Assembly: GCF_021325795.1 (NCBI RefSeq) | Contig: NZ_JAHPZX010000005.1 | Location: 62,001-126,000, forward strand | DNA length: 64,000 nucleotides | Source: Bordetella sp. LUAb4 | GTDB lineage: Bacteria > Pseudomonadota > Gammaproteobacteria > Burkholderiales > Burkholderiaceae_B | Reading direction: 5' to 3' | Part shown: positions 1 through 8,239 of the stretch, piece after piece | Layout of the letters: every line of letters begins with the position of its first letter | How positions within the stretch are numbered: position 1 is the stretch's first letter | Notes under the pieces: model-generated | What the model saw: only the letters and a program-made list of their open reading frames with translations | The model's database searches: none | Told to the model about the DNA's origin: nothing | Made by a program: the position numbers and the translations under genes

Positions 1-302
1 CCTCGGGGGTGGGGATCCAACAGCGGCATTGCACTGAGTCGCCCGACTGAGCAAGCTTCGTGCCGGTCAACCGTCGGGCGGACCAGATCACGAATCCGCA
101 GCCGCGCCGATGCCGTCGACATTCGGACAATACCCTGTTCCGCCTGGCGCCGTGCACGCTGAAATAGCGCTTTACCGCTGGTTGCGAATACAAAACAAAG
201 CGCTAACACCCCGCCGCCACAATAATGGTGTCAGACGGGCTTCACGGCCCGTCGCCGCATTTCCACTTTTCGAGATGCGGGGAATCCTTCAAGGAGTCGC
301 CC
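1..302. other. intergenic, no supported gene
   Basis: No convincing coding region is visible in the first 300 bases. The short open frames here lack a ribosome binding site and show no recognisable family. The region leads into a strong Shine-Dalgarno sequence (AAGGAG at about 290) for the DUF883 gene, so its 3' part probably holds that gene's promoter and leader. Confidence 0.5.
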
Positions 303-638
303 ATGAGAACGAATTCACATTCCGCCGAGATCGCCGCTAACAAGGACAAGGTCGCTGCCAGCTTCCGCGAATTGGTCGCCGGCACGGAAGATCTGCTGCG
401 TTCGACCGCATCCTATACAGGCGAAGAGGTCGAACGTTCCCGCAAGCGCCTGCGCGAGCAACTGGAAGTTGCTCGGGGCATGGCGGGAGAATGGGAACAG
501 ACCGCTGCGGAACGTTATCGCCGGGCTTCCGAGGCGACCGACCACTATGTCCATGAAAACGCCTGGAAATCGATAGGCGTGGCTGCATTGGTAGGCTTGC
601 TGCTGGGCGCCTGCCTGTCGTCCAACGACCGTCGCTGA
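303..638 (+). CDS. DUF883 (ElaB/YqjD-type) membrane-anchored protein
   Basis: A protein of 111 residues built like the DUF883 (ElaB/YqjD/YgaM) family. It has a charged helical region (residues about 10-80, rich in Glu, Arg and Ala) followed by one C-terminal hydrophobic segment (IGVAALVGLLLGACL) and a short SSNDRR tail. Family members are inner-membrane proteins, some ribosome-associated, and are often induced in stationary phase or by stress. The ATG at 303 is chosen because AAGGAG lies 7 bases upstream; the frame is open further upstream (225), but without a binding site. It is the first of four same-strand genes of envelope or stress character. The exact role is not known. Confidence 0.85.
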   Translation: MRTNSHSAEIAANKDKVAASFRELVAGTEDLLRSTASYTGEEVERSRKRLREQLEVARGMAGEWEQTAAERYRRASEATDHYVHENAWKSIGVAALVGLLLGACLSSNDRR

Positions 639-684
639 TGCGGTGTGCGCGTCCCGTTAATGGGGCGCGCCGGAGCATTCGATC

Positions 685-1224
685 ATGTCGTCCATCATCG
701 TCGCGGGTTTTGAAAGCGTGGAGGCCGCCGAGAGCGCCATGCACGCGCTATTGACTGAAGGTTTTCGCGAGGACGCCGTGCACATCTTCGATGTGGATGG
801 CGACGCGAAATACCTGGCGGTCATGCGCCGTGCGGCTCGGGCCGCTGTGCTGCAGACGGCCATCCTGGCCGCTGCCGGCGCGGCGCTGGGCGCGGCCGGC
901 GCGATGTATATGGACGTCCCAGGGGCCATAGGTATAGGGGTTGCCGCACTGGGTGCACTGTTGGGCGCCGGCGCGGCGGCACTCTTTTCTGTATTGCATC
1001 GCAACTGGTTGGGCCGCCCACGCCGGGTGGCACTGGTCGCGGTCCTGGCCGAAGCCGGCGAGGAAATGCAAGGCGCCCAACTGCTGGCGGACGCGGGTGG
1101 TGTTGGCGTGCCGCGCCGCGGCGCGCGCTGGCAGGGTTGGGCACAAGCGGCAAGCGCCGTTGCATCCCAAGGGAGTTCCGCAAGGAAGCGGGACTTTCGA
1201 CTGATCAAGGCCAAGGGAGGCTAG
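685..1224 (+). CDS. glycine-zipper membrane protein of unknown function
   Basis: A protein of 179 residues. Residues 1-45 look like a small alpha/beta domain that could bind a partner. Residues about 55-105 form two Ala/Gly-rich membrane segments with GxxxG spacing (ALGAAGAMYMD, ALGALLGAGAAALF), which suggests a glycine-zipper hairpin in the membrane. The C-terminal 75 residues are polar and basic. It lies 46 bases after the DUF883 gene and ends one base before the next start, so the genes are probably cotranscribed. Similar proteins are usually annotated as hypothetical or as stress-related membrane proteins. I do not recognise a specific function. Confidence 0.7.
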   Translation: MSSIIVAGFESVEAAESAMHALLTEGFREDAVHIFDVDGDAKYLAVMRRAARAAVLQTAILAAAGAALGAAGAMYMDVPGAIGIGVAALGALLGAGAAALFSVLHRNWLGRPRRVALVAVLAEAGEEMQGAQLLADAGGVGVPRRGARWQGWAQAASAVASQGSSARKRDFRLIKAKGG

Positions 1225-1225
1225 C

Positions 1226-1579
1226 ATGACAGCCACACACAACGACGACCACAAGACACCCGCCACGGGTGATGCCAAGGGTGACGCGGAGACGCCGGAG
1301 CGCACGCGCAACCAGACCGAGCGGGAAGGGCCGCCGCGGGTGGCGCACGAACTCGACCGGCAAGGGCAATGGGACGAGGCTGCGGCCGACAGCGGTTTTC
1401 AGCAAGGCGACCAGGGCGGCTACAAAGGCGACTACGACCAGGGCAAGTACGAGAAACGCGACTTTGGTTTCGCGCCCGCCGAAAGTGAGGGGCTGCCGGA
1501 CGCCAGCGGCGCGCAGGATGAAACGCCGTCCAGTACACAGGATAAAAAGCAGGATAAAAAGCAGGACCAGAAGAAATAA
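1226..1579 (+). CDS. small hydrophilic protein, probably disordered
   Basis: A protein of 117 residues with no hydrophobic segment. It is rich in Asp, Glu, Lys, Gln and Gly and ends in a Lys/Gln/Asp repeat (KKQDKKQDQKK). That composition suggests an intrinsically disordered, hydrophilin-like protein. The start has a good ribosome site (GGAGG) just upstream and directly follows the stop of the glycine-zipper gene, which supports translation as part of an operon with the stress-type genes around it. No family is recognised. A desiccation or osmotic-stress role would be inference from composition only. Confidence 0.65.
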   Translation: MTATHNDDHKTPATGDAKGDAETPERTRNQTEREGPPRVAHELDRQGQWDEAAADSGFQQGDQGGYKGDYDQGKYEKRDFGFAPAESEGLPDASGAQDETPSSTQDKKQDKKQDQKK

Positions 1580-1678
1580 TCATCCGCCGCGGCCGTCCCG
1601 CATGCTGGCGGGTACTGGGCACGCGGCCATCAAGAGCACGCCGAACTGACCAGGACGCGGCGCTAAAGGAGTACGAGT

Positions 1679-3208
1679 ATGCAATGGCTGGCGCGCTTGC
1701 TGGGCGTGGCGGTCACGGTGCTGGGGATGCTGGGCGGTTGTGCCAGCGTGCCCGACACCGACCATTTGTCCGGGCCCGGAAGCCAGATCCGGGCCGCCAC
1801 CGATTCAGGGTGGTCGAACTACAACCGTAGCCAGGACATCGTCAAGAAGTTGGACGCGCAGAAGCCCTCCGCTACCGCGGAGGGCGATTTTCTTGCGCGC
1901 CATCTGCAGGTAGAGGAGGCCATCAGCGGCGCGCCGCTGATGATAGGCAACCGCGTCACCCTGCTGACGGACGGGCCGCGCACGTATGACGCGATGCTGC
2001 GCGACATACGCGCCGCGCGTCAGTTCATGCACATGGAAAGCTACATCTTCGACGATGACGAAGTCGGACGCACTTTCGCCGATGCCTTCATCGCCAAGCG
2101 CGCGCAGGGCGTAGCGGTGGCGCTGATGGTCGATGGGGTGGGGACGCTAGGCACGCCGGACGCGCTTTTCAAACGCATGCGCGATGCCGGTGTACAGGTG
2201 GTGGTGTTCAATCCCGTCAATCCCGTGCGCGCCAAGGCTGGATGGGCGCCCAATAACCGGGATCATCGCAAGTTGCTGGTGGTGGACGGCAAGGTCGGCT
2301 TCCTGGGTGGGATCAATATCAGCGGCGTGTATGCGTCGGCCCCCTCGCAGGGCGGCAGTGCCGGATCGGCGCTGTCGTTCTCCGGCGGGCGCAAGGCCAC
2401 CAAGGTCAAGCCTGATGGCGTGAAACCCGCTGACTTGAGGTCCGATGACGTCAAGCCCGCGGGTACGGCCTCTGATGGCACGACTCCCGATGGCGCCACG
2501 CCCGATGCCAAGACGTCCCCGTGGCGCGACACCCATATCCGCATCGAAGGGCCGGCGGTCAACGAGATCGAACGGGTCATGCAGGAAGGCTGGGCCGAAC
2601 AGCATGGGCCGCCGCTCGATGCACGTGAGTTCTATCCACGCGCCACGCCGATCGGACCCACGGCGATGCGCATCGTCGCCAACCGGCCCGGCGATAAGGA
2701 TGGCTATACGCTGTACCTGACCTTGATCTCCGCGATCAAGAGCGCGCAACGTTCCATTCATATCACCATGGCTTACTTCGTGCCCGATCCCGCGTTCGTG
2801 CAGGCGTTGACCGATGCGGCGCAGCGTGGCGTGGATGTGGGCATGGTGCTGCCGGGCTTCAGCGATTCATCCCTGGTGTGGCATGCGGGCAGGTCCTACT
2901 ACACGCCCTTGCTGGAAGCCGGTGCGCATATTTACGAGCGGCGAGATGCCATGCTGCACGCCAAGACCGCGGTGATAGATGGGGTGTGGTCCACGGTAGG
3001 GTCCAGCAATATGGACTGGCGCAGCTTCGCGCTGAATTACGAATTGAATGCCGTCATTCTAGGGGCCGAGTTCGGTGGCGAAATGGAAGCCTTGTTTCAG
3101 CGGGACGTAGCTGAGGCCACGCCCATCAGCAAAGAAGAGTGGGCCAAGCGAGGTTTCGACGAACGTTTCATGGAAACTTTTTCGCGTTTATTCGAACGCT
3201 GGTTGTAG
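1679..3208 (+). CDS. phospholipase D / cardiolipin synthase-family lipoprotein
   Basis: A protein of 509 residues in the phospholipase D superfamily, the group that includes cardiolipin synthases (phosphatidyl transfer between phospholipids). Two HKD motifs are visible: HRKLLVVDGKVGFLGGIN near residue 195 and HAKTAVIDGVWSTVGSSNMD near residue 425. The N-terminus has a lipobox (LGGC, Cys21), so the mature protein is probably lipid-anchored and faces the periplasm. A low-complexity insert between the two catalytic halves (about residues 240-280) repeats short units such as KPDGVKP and TTPDG. Neighbouring genes encode other envelope proteins and a terminator follows. ClsB-, ClsC- or YmdC-type activity is likely; the exact substrate is uncertain. 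Confidence 0.85.
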   Translation: MQWLARLLGVAVTVLGMLGGCASVPDTDHLSGPGSQIRAATDSGWSNYNRSQDIVKKLDAQKPSATAEGDFLARHLQVEEAISGAPLMIGNRVTLLTDGPRTYDAMLRDIRAARQFMHMESYIFDDDEVGRTFADAFIAKRAQGVAVALMVDGVGTLGTPDALFKRMRDAGVQVVVFNPVNPVRAKAGWAPNNRDHRKLLVVDGKVGFLGGINISGVYASAPSQGGSAGSALSFSGGRKATKVKPDGVKPADLRSDDVKPAGTASDGTTPDGATPDAKTSPWRDTHIRIEGPAVNEIERVMQEGWAEQHGPPLDAREFYPRATPIGPTAMRIVANRPGDKDGYTLYLTLISAIKSAQRSIHITMAYFVPDPAFVQALTDAAQRGVDVGMVLPGFSDSSLVWHAGRSYYTPLLEAGAHIYERRDAMLHAKTAVIDGVWSTVGSSNMDWRSFALNYELNAVILGAEFGGEMEALFQRDVAEATPISKEEWAKRGFDERFMETFSRLFERWL

Positions 3209-3260
3209 GCGCTTTATTCGAGCGCTGCTTGTATGCGCACGTGGCTGCCGTCTCAATGCA

Positions 3261-3290
3261 AAGTGGACCGGCATCAGCCGGTCCACTTTT
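3261..3290 (+). terminator. rho-independent terminator after the PLD gene
   Basis: A perfect 12-base stem (3261-3272 with 3277-3288) with a 4-base loop is followed by T residues. It lies about 50 bases after the PLD stop codon. Its opposite strand could also serve the convergent small gene ending at 3339. Confidence 0.85.
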
Positions 3291-3338
3291 ATCGCGTGCG
3301 CATTGCTACGTGACGGGACGCGTCAGCACGCGCGTGAA

Positions 3339-3701
3339 CTATTTGCCGTAGCGCGTCTTGGCGTCGGCCATGCAGGCATCCTTGGCGTTGCCCGACATCG
3401 TGTCGCATTTTTCCTTGGCGACCTTGTAATCGTTGGCGCGTTTTTCCTTGGTCGCATCATGGCGCGACTCCGCTTGTTCCTTGGCCTGTTTGGCATCGGC
3501 CTTGGCGTTATCGCGCGTGGCCTTGGCCTGCTGTTGGCAGACATCCTTGTCATTGCCCTTCAGCGCATCGCAGCGTTTCTGATCGGACTTGTATTGTGCG
3601 TCGATCTCTTTGGGCGTCATCACGGTTTGCGCGTGGACAGCGAAAGACATGGCGGACAAGCCAAGCAGGGCACCCGCGAGGGTAGGTTTGATGATGTTCA
3701 T
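3339..3701 (-). CDS. small exported Lys/Asp/Cys-containing protein
   Basis: A protein of 120 residues with a clear Sec signal peptide (MNIIKPTLAGALLGLSAMSFAVHAQ, cleavage after AHAQ-like residues, about 24). The mature part is highly charged and helical, rich in Lys, Ala, Asp and Gln, with four Cys residues (near 44, 54, 83 and 93) spaced as two possible disulfide pairs. Coiled-coil character is likely. Such proteins are common in Bordetella and relatives as hypothetical exported proteins, sometimes labelled TolA-like from composition alone. It is monocistronic and convergent with the PLD gene. The function is unknown. Confidence 0.75.
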   Translation of the reverse strand: MNIIKPTLAGALLGLSAMSFAVHAQTVMTPKEIDAQYKSDQKRCDALKGNDKDVCQQQAKATRDNAKADAKQAKEQAESRHDATKEKRANDYKVAKEKCDTMSGNAKDACMADAKTRYGK

Positions 3702-4004
3702 GTGCTTCTCCTGTTATTCCTCATTCATGGCGGGTAATGCTTGCGAGGCCGCCATGGCTCATCAGGGGCTCGGCGTATGCCTGAGCTTGATGAGCCATAG
3801 CAACCCGTATGCCCATGTGTTCGACCCACTGCAGTGGCTGCCGGGCATCGTGTCCAGGCAGAGCGTTGTCGATCTCGCCCCGCAAGAGAAACGGCACGCT
3901 GGTGAAGATAATGCGATGGGGTGGGTACGCCGTTTGCTGTATCTCCGACACCTGATGATCCAATCATCAAGTCCTTTCAGGTCAACCAAGTAGGGAGATA
4001 CTTC
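3702..4004. other. intergenic region with an 11-bp inverted repeat
   Basis: This 303-base gap separates two divergently transcribed small exported-protein genes and should hold both promoters. An 11-base perfect inverted repeat (3754-3764 with 3788-3798, ATGGCTCATCA and its complement) is visible. Short open frames of about 80 codons exist on both strands, but none has both a good start and a recognisable product. Confidence 0.45.
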
Positions 4005-4331
4005 ATGAAAACCAGCCGTCTTGTTTCTGTCTTGCTTCTGGCCACTGCATGCGCCTCGGGTGCCGCCATGGCTCAACCCACCACGCCGTCGACCACGCCT
4101 AACGACACGACGGCCACGCCGCCCAACAACGCCAAGGTGCCCCCGGGAACCCCGGCTCCCGCGCCTTATTCGGGCAAGCCGACCGCCACGCAACCGGTCG
4201 ACCGCGACGCTTCGCACAGCGACCTGAAGAATGAAAACGGCAAGCCGCGCCAGCCGTCGGATATGGGCAACACCAACGTCACGCCGACGCAAGGTGGCAA
4301 GGCGCCTTATCCCAACACCGGCAACAAGTAA
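4005..4331 (+). CDS. small exported Thr/Pro-rich protein
   Basis: A protein of 108 residues with a signal peptide (MKTSRLVSVLLLATACASGAAMAQ). The Cys at position 16 lies within the hydrophobic core, but the context does not fit a strong lipobox. The mature part is rich in Pro, Thr, Asn and Gly and looks disordered. The start at 4005 is preferred over the longer open frame because the signal peptide begins there and a GGGAG ribosome site lies just upstream. No family is recognised. A periplasmic or cell-surface location is inferred from the signal peptide. Confidence 0.7.
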   Translation: MKTSRLVSVLLLATACASGAAMAQPTTPSTTPNDTTATPPNNAKVPPGTPAPAPYSGKPTATQPVDRDASHSDLKNENGKPRQPSDMGNTNVTPTQGGKAPYPNTGNK

Positions 4332-4451
4332 GCAGTCTGGCAGTACTCATCGGCGCGGGGCCGTATGAACCTACGGTCCCGCGCTCGTGATTCCAGGCGA
4401 GCATCGAAAGCGCGCTTGTGATTGCGGGCAAGGGCCGAGGATGAAGTCGAA

Positions 4452-4486
4452 AAAATGGGGCGCCGATTTATCCGGCGCCCCATTTT
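4452..4486. terminator. bidirectional hairpin terminator
   Basis: A 14-base perfect stem (4452-4465 with 4473-4486) has A-rich and T-rich ends on both sides. It can terminate the rpoN transcript on the minus strand and readthrough from the plus strand. Confidence 0.85.
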
Positions 4487-4500
4487 CATTGCTTCAAAGG

Positions 4501-6039
4501 TCAATATTCCCTGCGCATTTCCGCAGGCGGGTATTTCAACTGGCCGCGATACTTCGATACCGTGCGACGTGCAACCACGACACCTTGTTCCCCCAGTTTC
4601 TGCGCCAGGTCGACATCCGAAAGCGGCGAGTTGCCGTCTTCACCATCGATCATTTCCTTGATCAACGCGCGTACCGCCGCGGCCGAACAACTACCGCCGG
4701 TATCGGTATTCAACTCGCGCGAGAAGAAATGCTTGAACTCGAAGATACCGCGCGGCGTGGCCATGTATTTATTGCTGGTGGCACGCGAGACTGTCGACTC
4801 GTGGATCTCCAGCTCGTCGGCGATTTCGCGCAGCATAAGCGGCCGCAGGGCGATTTCGCCGTATTCGAAGAAGGTCTGCTGGCGCAGCACGATCGCTTCG
4901 GCGACACGCTGGATGGTGCTGTAGCGTTGTTCGACATTGCGGATCAGCCAGCGTGCTTCCTGCAGCTCCTGCGCCATCGGCGAGCGGTCGCTATAGCGTG
5001 CGGTGCGGAATAGGTCGGCATAGGCACGATGCAGTCGCGCGCGTGGCATCGAGGCGCGGTTGGGGGTAACGATCCAACGCCCGTTGAATTTCTGCACCGT
5101 CACGTCCGGCACGATGTAGCTGGAGTCGGGCTTGGCGTAGCGCAGGCCGGGACGAGGATCCAGGCTGCGAATCAGGGCGCACGCGGCGCGCAGGTCATCG
5201 TCGCTGCATTGGCAACTGCGGCCCAGGCCGGAGAAGTCATGCTTGCCCAGACGCTCCAATTCGTTGGCGACGATATGCAGCGCCAATTCGCGGTTTTCCA
5301 CCTCTTGCGGCAAGGCCTGCAACTGCAAGGTCAGGCATTCGGCCAGATTGCGGGCGGCGATGCCAGGCACGTCCAGCTGCTGTACCAGCTTCAAGGCCAC
5401 TTCCCATTCTTCGCGTTCCGGCAGCGGATCGAAGGCGCCTTCGCCGGCCAGCTCTTCGAGGTCGGCGCGTAAATATCCGTCTTCGTCCAGGCCTTCGATG
5501 ACGTAAGCGGCCAACATGCGATCACGCTCCGCCAAGCGGTAGCTGCATAGTTCGTTGCTCAGATGATCGCGCAGGTCGAGTACGCTGCGAGCCCATTGGC
5601 CGACGTCGGTTTCACCATCGCCGGTGCCGCGCGCGGCGGGGTAGTCGCCGGAATATTCAGCCTGCGGGTCCGGCAGTTCAGGCAGTTCGGTCACCGACTC
5701 GGCGGGAACTTCGGTCGCCGTGGCGGTGGAGCTGTCCAGTTCCGCCATGGGCGGTGCGCTGGCCATCATGGCTTCCGCATCGATGCCGTGGTCGACTTCG
5801 TTGGCTTGCTGGGCATCTGCCAATGCGGGGCCTTCGTCTTCCACTTCTTCCAGGAAGGGATTGGTCGCCAGCGCCTGCTGGATTTCATGCGTGAACTCTA
5901 GGGCGGACATTTGCAGCAGTTTCACGGATTGCTGCAAGCGGGGGGTCAGGCTGGTCTGCTGCCGTGCCCTCAACTCGTAGGTGGCTTGTGCCAATTGCTG
6001 TCTCCGTAAAGCGTATTGAGCGAAGACCTTTTCGCTCAT
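4501..6039 (-). CDS. rpoN: RNA polymerase sigma-54 factor RpoN
   Basis: A protein of 512 residues with the full sigma-54 layout. The Gln/Leu-rich activator-interacting region I is at the N-terminus (QTSLTPRLQQSVKLLQMS, about residues 28-46). An acidic linker, the core-binding domain and the DNA-binding domain follow, and the RpoN box is at the C-terminus (ARRTVSKYRG, about 490-499). The canonical box reads ARRTVAKYRE, so there is an Ala-to-Ser change in the box and an unusual Arg-rich end. Sigma-54 directs transcription from -24/-12 promoters and needs AAA+ activators; two such activators lie within 4 kb. The usual rpoN neighbours (lptB, hpf, PTS genes) are absent, so this could be a second, specialised rpoN copy. 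That cannot be decided from this window. Confidence 0.93.
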   Translation of the reverse strand: MSEKVFAQYALRRQQLAQATYELRARQQTSLTPRLQQSVKLLQMSALEFTHEIQQALATNPFLEEVEDEGPALADAQQANEVDHGIDAEAMMASAPPMAELDSSTATATEVPAESVTELPELPDPQAEYSGDYPAARGTGDGETDVGQWARSVLDLRDHLSNELCSYRLAERDRMLAAYVIEGLDEDGYLRADLEELAGEGAFDPLPEREEWEVALKLVQQLDVPGIAARNLAECLTLQLQALPQEVENRELALHIVANELERLGKHDFSGLGRSCQCSDDDLRAACALIRSLDPRPGLRYAKPDSSYIVPDVTVQKFNGRWIVTPNRASMPRARLHRAYADLFRTARYSDRSPMAQELQEARWLIRNVEQRYSTIQRVAEAIVLRQQTFFEYGEIALRPLMLREIADELEIHESTVSRATSNKYMATPRGIFEFKHFFSRELNTDTGGSCSAAAVRALIKEMIDGEDGNSPLSDVDLAQKLGEQGVVVARRTVSKYRGQLKYPPAEMRREY

Positions 6040-6135
6040 TCATTACTGATGAAAGCAAAGTCCATGCCAATTTTCAAAAGGCGCCGGAATTTTTCTGATG
6101 ACTCCCTGCAAACCCGCGCCAATGCTGGCTTTGCG

Positions 6136-6151
6136 CGGCACGGCGAATGCT
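6136..6151 (+). promoter_or_regulatory. candidate sigma-54 (-24/-12) promoter
   Basis: The 16-mer CGGCACGGCGAATGCT matches the sigma-54 consensus TGGCACGRNNNTTGCW at all but two fixed positions and keeps both the GG and GC elements at the correct spacing. It points toward the PRC-barrel gene, about 155 bases upstream of its start, and lies next to rpoN. A chance match in GC-rich DNA is possible. Confidence 0.35.
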
Positions 6152-6306
6152 GCCGCCAAACCCGGCGAGATCGCCCGGGCACTGAACTTGCGGCCCGAGG
6201 CTGGCGGAATTACCTGGTCAGTGTAAGAAGTGCAGAAAAACCGAGGAGACCAGGCAGGAAAGGGCCGCGGCGGGCGCGGTTCGTCCTATCGAAGCAGGAG
6301 CGGGTC

Positions 6307-6903
6307 ATGACTGACGATCACATTGCAAATCGCGCTGGGAAGCCGGCCGTCAACCCGGTCGATAACCCAGCCATGACCCCGGCCATCAACCCGACCATGG
6401 CTTCGGCGACGGATCCGGCTGCCGCCATGACTCCGCCTGAAGCCCGCCGCGATGCGGTGGCCGTGGGCGGGCTGGAAGAAAGCCGTATCGTCGGATCGGG
6501 CAAGCGCTCGGCCAGCGGGCCAGGGCCGGCCATCATGGCGGCGCAGACCTTGGAAGGCAATGATGTTCTCAACCTGTCCGGTGAAAAGCTGGGCGTCTTG
6601 CAGGACATCATGCTGGACGTGCCCAGGGGCCGCATTGCCTATGCGGTGCTGGAACGAGGCGGGGTTCTGGGCATCGGCGAGAAGCTGTTCGCGATTCCCT
6701 GGCATGCCTTGACGCTGGACACGGATCGCAAATGCTTTCTGCTCGATATCGACCTGGACAAGCTGCGGCAAGCGCGCGGTTTTGATAAGGACAATTGGCC
6801 CGATTCGGCCGATGAGGCCTGGGCCGCCTTGCAAAGCAGGGTGGCCGCGGAGGCCGGCGTGACGTTGCCGTCCGTGGGCCATGTGCAGCAGATATTCGAC
6901 TAA
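6307..6903 (+). CDS. PRC-barrel domain protein
   Basis: A protein of 198 residues. The N-terminal 75 residues are low-complexity, with repeated Asn-Pro, Ala and Met units (NPVDNPAMTPAINPTM). Residues about 80-160 form a PRC-barrel domain: VLNLSGEKLGVLQDIMLD is the typical first strand-turn-strand, followed by YAVLERGGVLGIGEKLFAIPW. PRC-barrel proteins occur in photosynthetic reaction-centre H subunits, in RimM and in many soluble stress-related proteins. The start at 6307 has AGGAG upstream; the frame is open further upstream, but that part has no protein-like character. It is transcribed divergently from rpoN. Soluble cytoplasmic location is likely; function unknown. Confidence 0.8.
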   Translation: MTDDHIANRAGKPAVNPVDNPAMTPAINPTMASATDPAAAMTPPEARRDAVAVGGLEESRIVGSGKRSASGPGPAIMAAQTLEGNDVLNLSGEKLGVLQDIMLDVPRGRIAYAVLERGGVLGIGEKLFAIPWHALTLDTDRKCFLLDIDLDKLRQARGFDKDNWPDSADEAWAALQSRVAAEAGVTLPSVGHVQQIFD

Positions 6904-6912
6904 GGGCGCCGC

Positions 6913-7920
6913 TCAACCGCCGGTCGTCGCCGACTCGTAATTACCCAGCCGGTTGTACAGCGTCTTCAGACTGATACCCAGCGTGCGCGCCGTCCGCCGC
7001 TTGTCGCCTTGGTGATGGGCCAGGGTGGCCAGAATCAATTCCTGCTGGGCCTGCATCAGCGACGTGCCGACCGCCATCTGTACGGTGCCGGTGGCAATCC
7101 CGGTCACCTTCGTCGGTTTGCGCGTGGCCGCCAAAGCGGGAATCTCCACCTGATCGTCGGCCATGATGAAGGCCCGATGTACGGTATTTTTCAGTTCCCG
7201 CACATTGCCCGGCCAGTCGTAGGCGCTGAGCGCTTCCATGCTGCCCTTGGCAAAGACCTTGCTGGAGCCCTCGGCGGCATTGAAGCCGTCCAGGAAACGC
7301 TGGGCCAGGTAGGGGACATCTTCGATCCGCTCGCGCAGCGGCGGCACCCGCAACGGGACGACCGCCAGGCGATAAAGCAGATCTTCCCGGAACAGTCCCT
7401 GTTCCACCGCCGCGTAAGGATCCCGATTGGTGGCGGCAACGATACGGACATCTACCTTGACGGGGTGCAACCCGCCCACCCGGTGGAAAACCCCTGTCTC
7501 CAGCACGCGCAGTAGCTGTACCTGCATGTCCAGCGGCATTTCCGTGACCTCGTCGAGGAACAGGGTGCCGCCGGAGGCATGTTCGAAATAACCGATATTC
7601 TGGGCGACCGCGCCCGTAAAACTGCCTTTCTCGTGGCCGAACAATTCGGCCTCGATCAACGACGGCGGGATGGCGCCACAGTTCACGGGCACGAAGGGTT
7701 GGCTGCAACGCTGGCTGCCCGCATGGATTGCGCGCGCCACCAATTCTTTCCCACAGCCGCTTTCTCCCACGACCAGAACACTGGCCTCCGTGGTGGCGAC
7801 TTTCTCGATCTGTTGGGCCAGTTGCTGCATGGCGGGGCAGCGACCCATGGCGGCGGGTGCGGGAACAGGAAGGCGATCGGCGCGCGACGCGTTCCTGCGC
7901 GTCGAAGAGGGGCTGGGCAT
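6913..7920 (-). CDS. sigma-54-dependent activator without receiver domain
   Basis: A protein of 335 residues made only of the AAA+ domain and a C-terminal Fis-type helix-turn-helix. Walker A is GESGCGKE (about 52-59), the sigma-54 contact loop is GSFTGA (99-104; the common form is GAFTGA), Walker B is GGTLFLDE (117-124), and the HTH is near 300-325 ([14 protein letters not shown]). No receiver, GAF or PAS sensor is present, so its activity may be set by expression level, by an anti-activator (as with PspF and PspA) or by an unlinked partner. It converges with the PRC-barrel gene and diverges from the NtrC-type regulator. Its closest relative in the window is that regulator. Confidence 0.9.
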   Translation of the reverse strand: MPSPSSTRRNASRADRLPVPAPAAMGRCPAMQQLAQQIEKVATTEASVLVVGESGCGKELVARAIHAGSQRCSQPFVPVNCGAIPPSLIEAELFGHEKGSFTGAVAQNIGYFEHASGGTLFLDEVTEMPLDMQVQLLRVLETGVFHRVGGLHPVKVDVRIVAATNRDPYAAVEQGLFREDLLYRLAVVPLRVPPLRERIEDVPYLAQRFLDGFNAAEGSSKVFAKGSMEALSAYDWPGNVRELKNTVHRAFIMADDQVEIPALAATRKPTKVTGIATGTVQMAVGTSLMQAQQELILATLAHHQGDKRRTARTLGISLKTLYNRLGNYESATTGG

Positions 7921-8239
7921 GGAGTCTTACCTTTCTTGGGAGCTTGTCCGCCTGCGATGAGGCGACACTATCTTGTTCATCGTACTCATCAAGAATACCT
8001 GCCATTGCAAGCACTTGAAAGCGGATGAAAATCTTAGCCATCTGTACAAATTGATTACGATTTTCTGGCTGACCCCAAGATAAGCTTCTTCGCAGGTCAC
8101 GTCCATGGCACCGATTTATGAAAGCGGTGACCTTACTCGATGACCGGCTAGAATGCCGAATGGTAATCCCGTCGCGCCGCGGATGGAAGACGCACGCGAC
8201 AGGGAATAAAAAAGATCGTACTCCCGGGAACTATTGCGA
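7921..8239. other. divergent intergenic region between two sigma-54 activator genes
   Basis: A 319-base spacer between the two divergent activator genes. It should carry both promoters. I looked for a -24/-12 element and found none that keeps GG and GC at the right spacing. The stretch is clearly more AT-rich than the genes beside it. Confidence 0.5.

Noticed and set aside
3721-3970. Small minus-strand frames of about 80 codons in the gap before the Thr/Pro-rich exported protein
   Set aside because: Two overlapping frames compete, one starting with TTG, neither shows a family, and the region is needed for two divergent promoters.
6941-8041. A 366-codon minus-strand frame beginning upstream of the receiver-less activator
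   Set aside because: After its first 45 codons it is an out-of-frame shadow of the AAA+ gene, so it does not supply a missing receiver domain.
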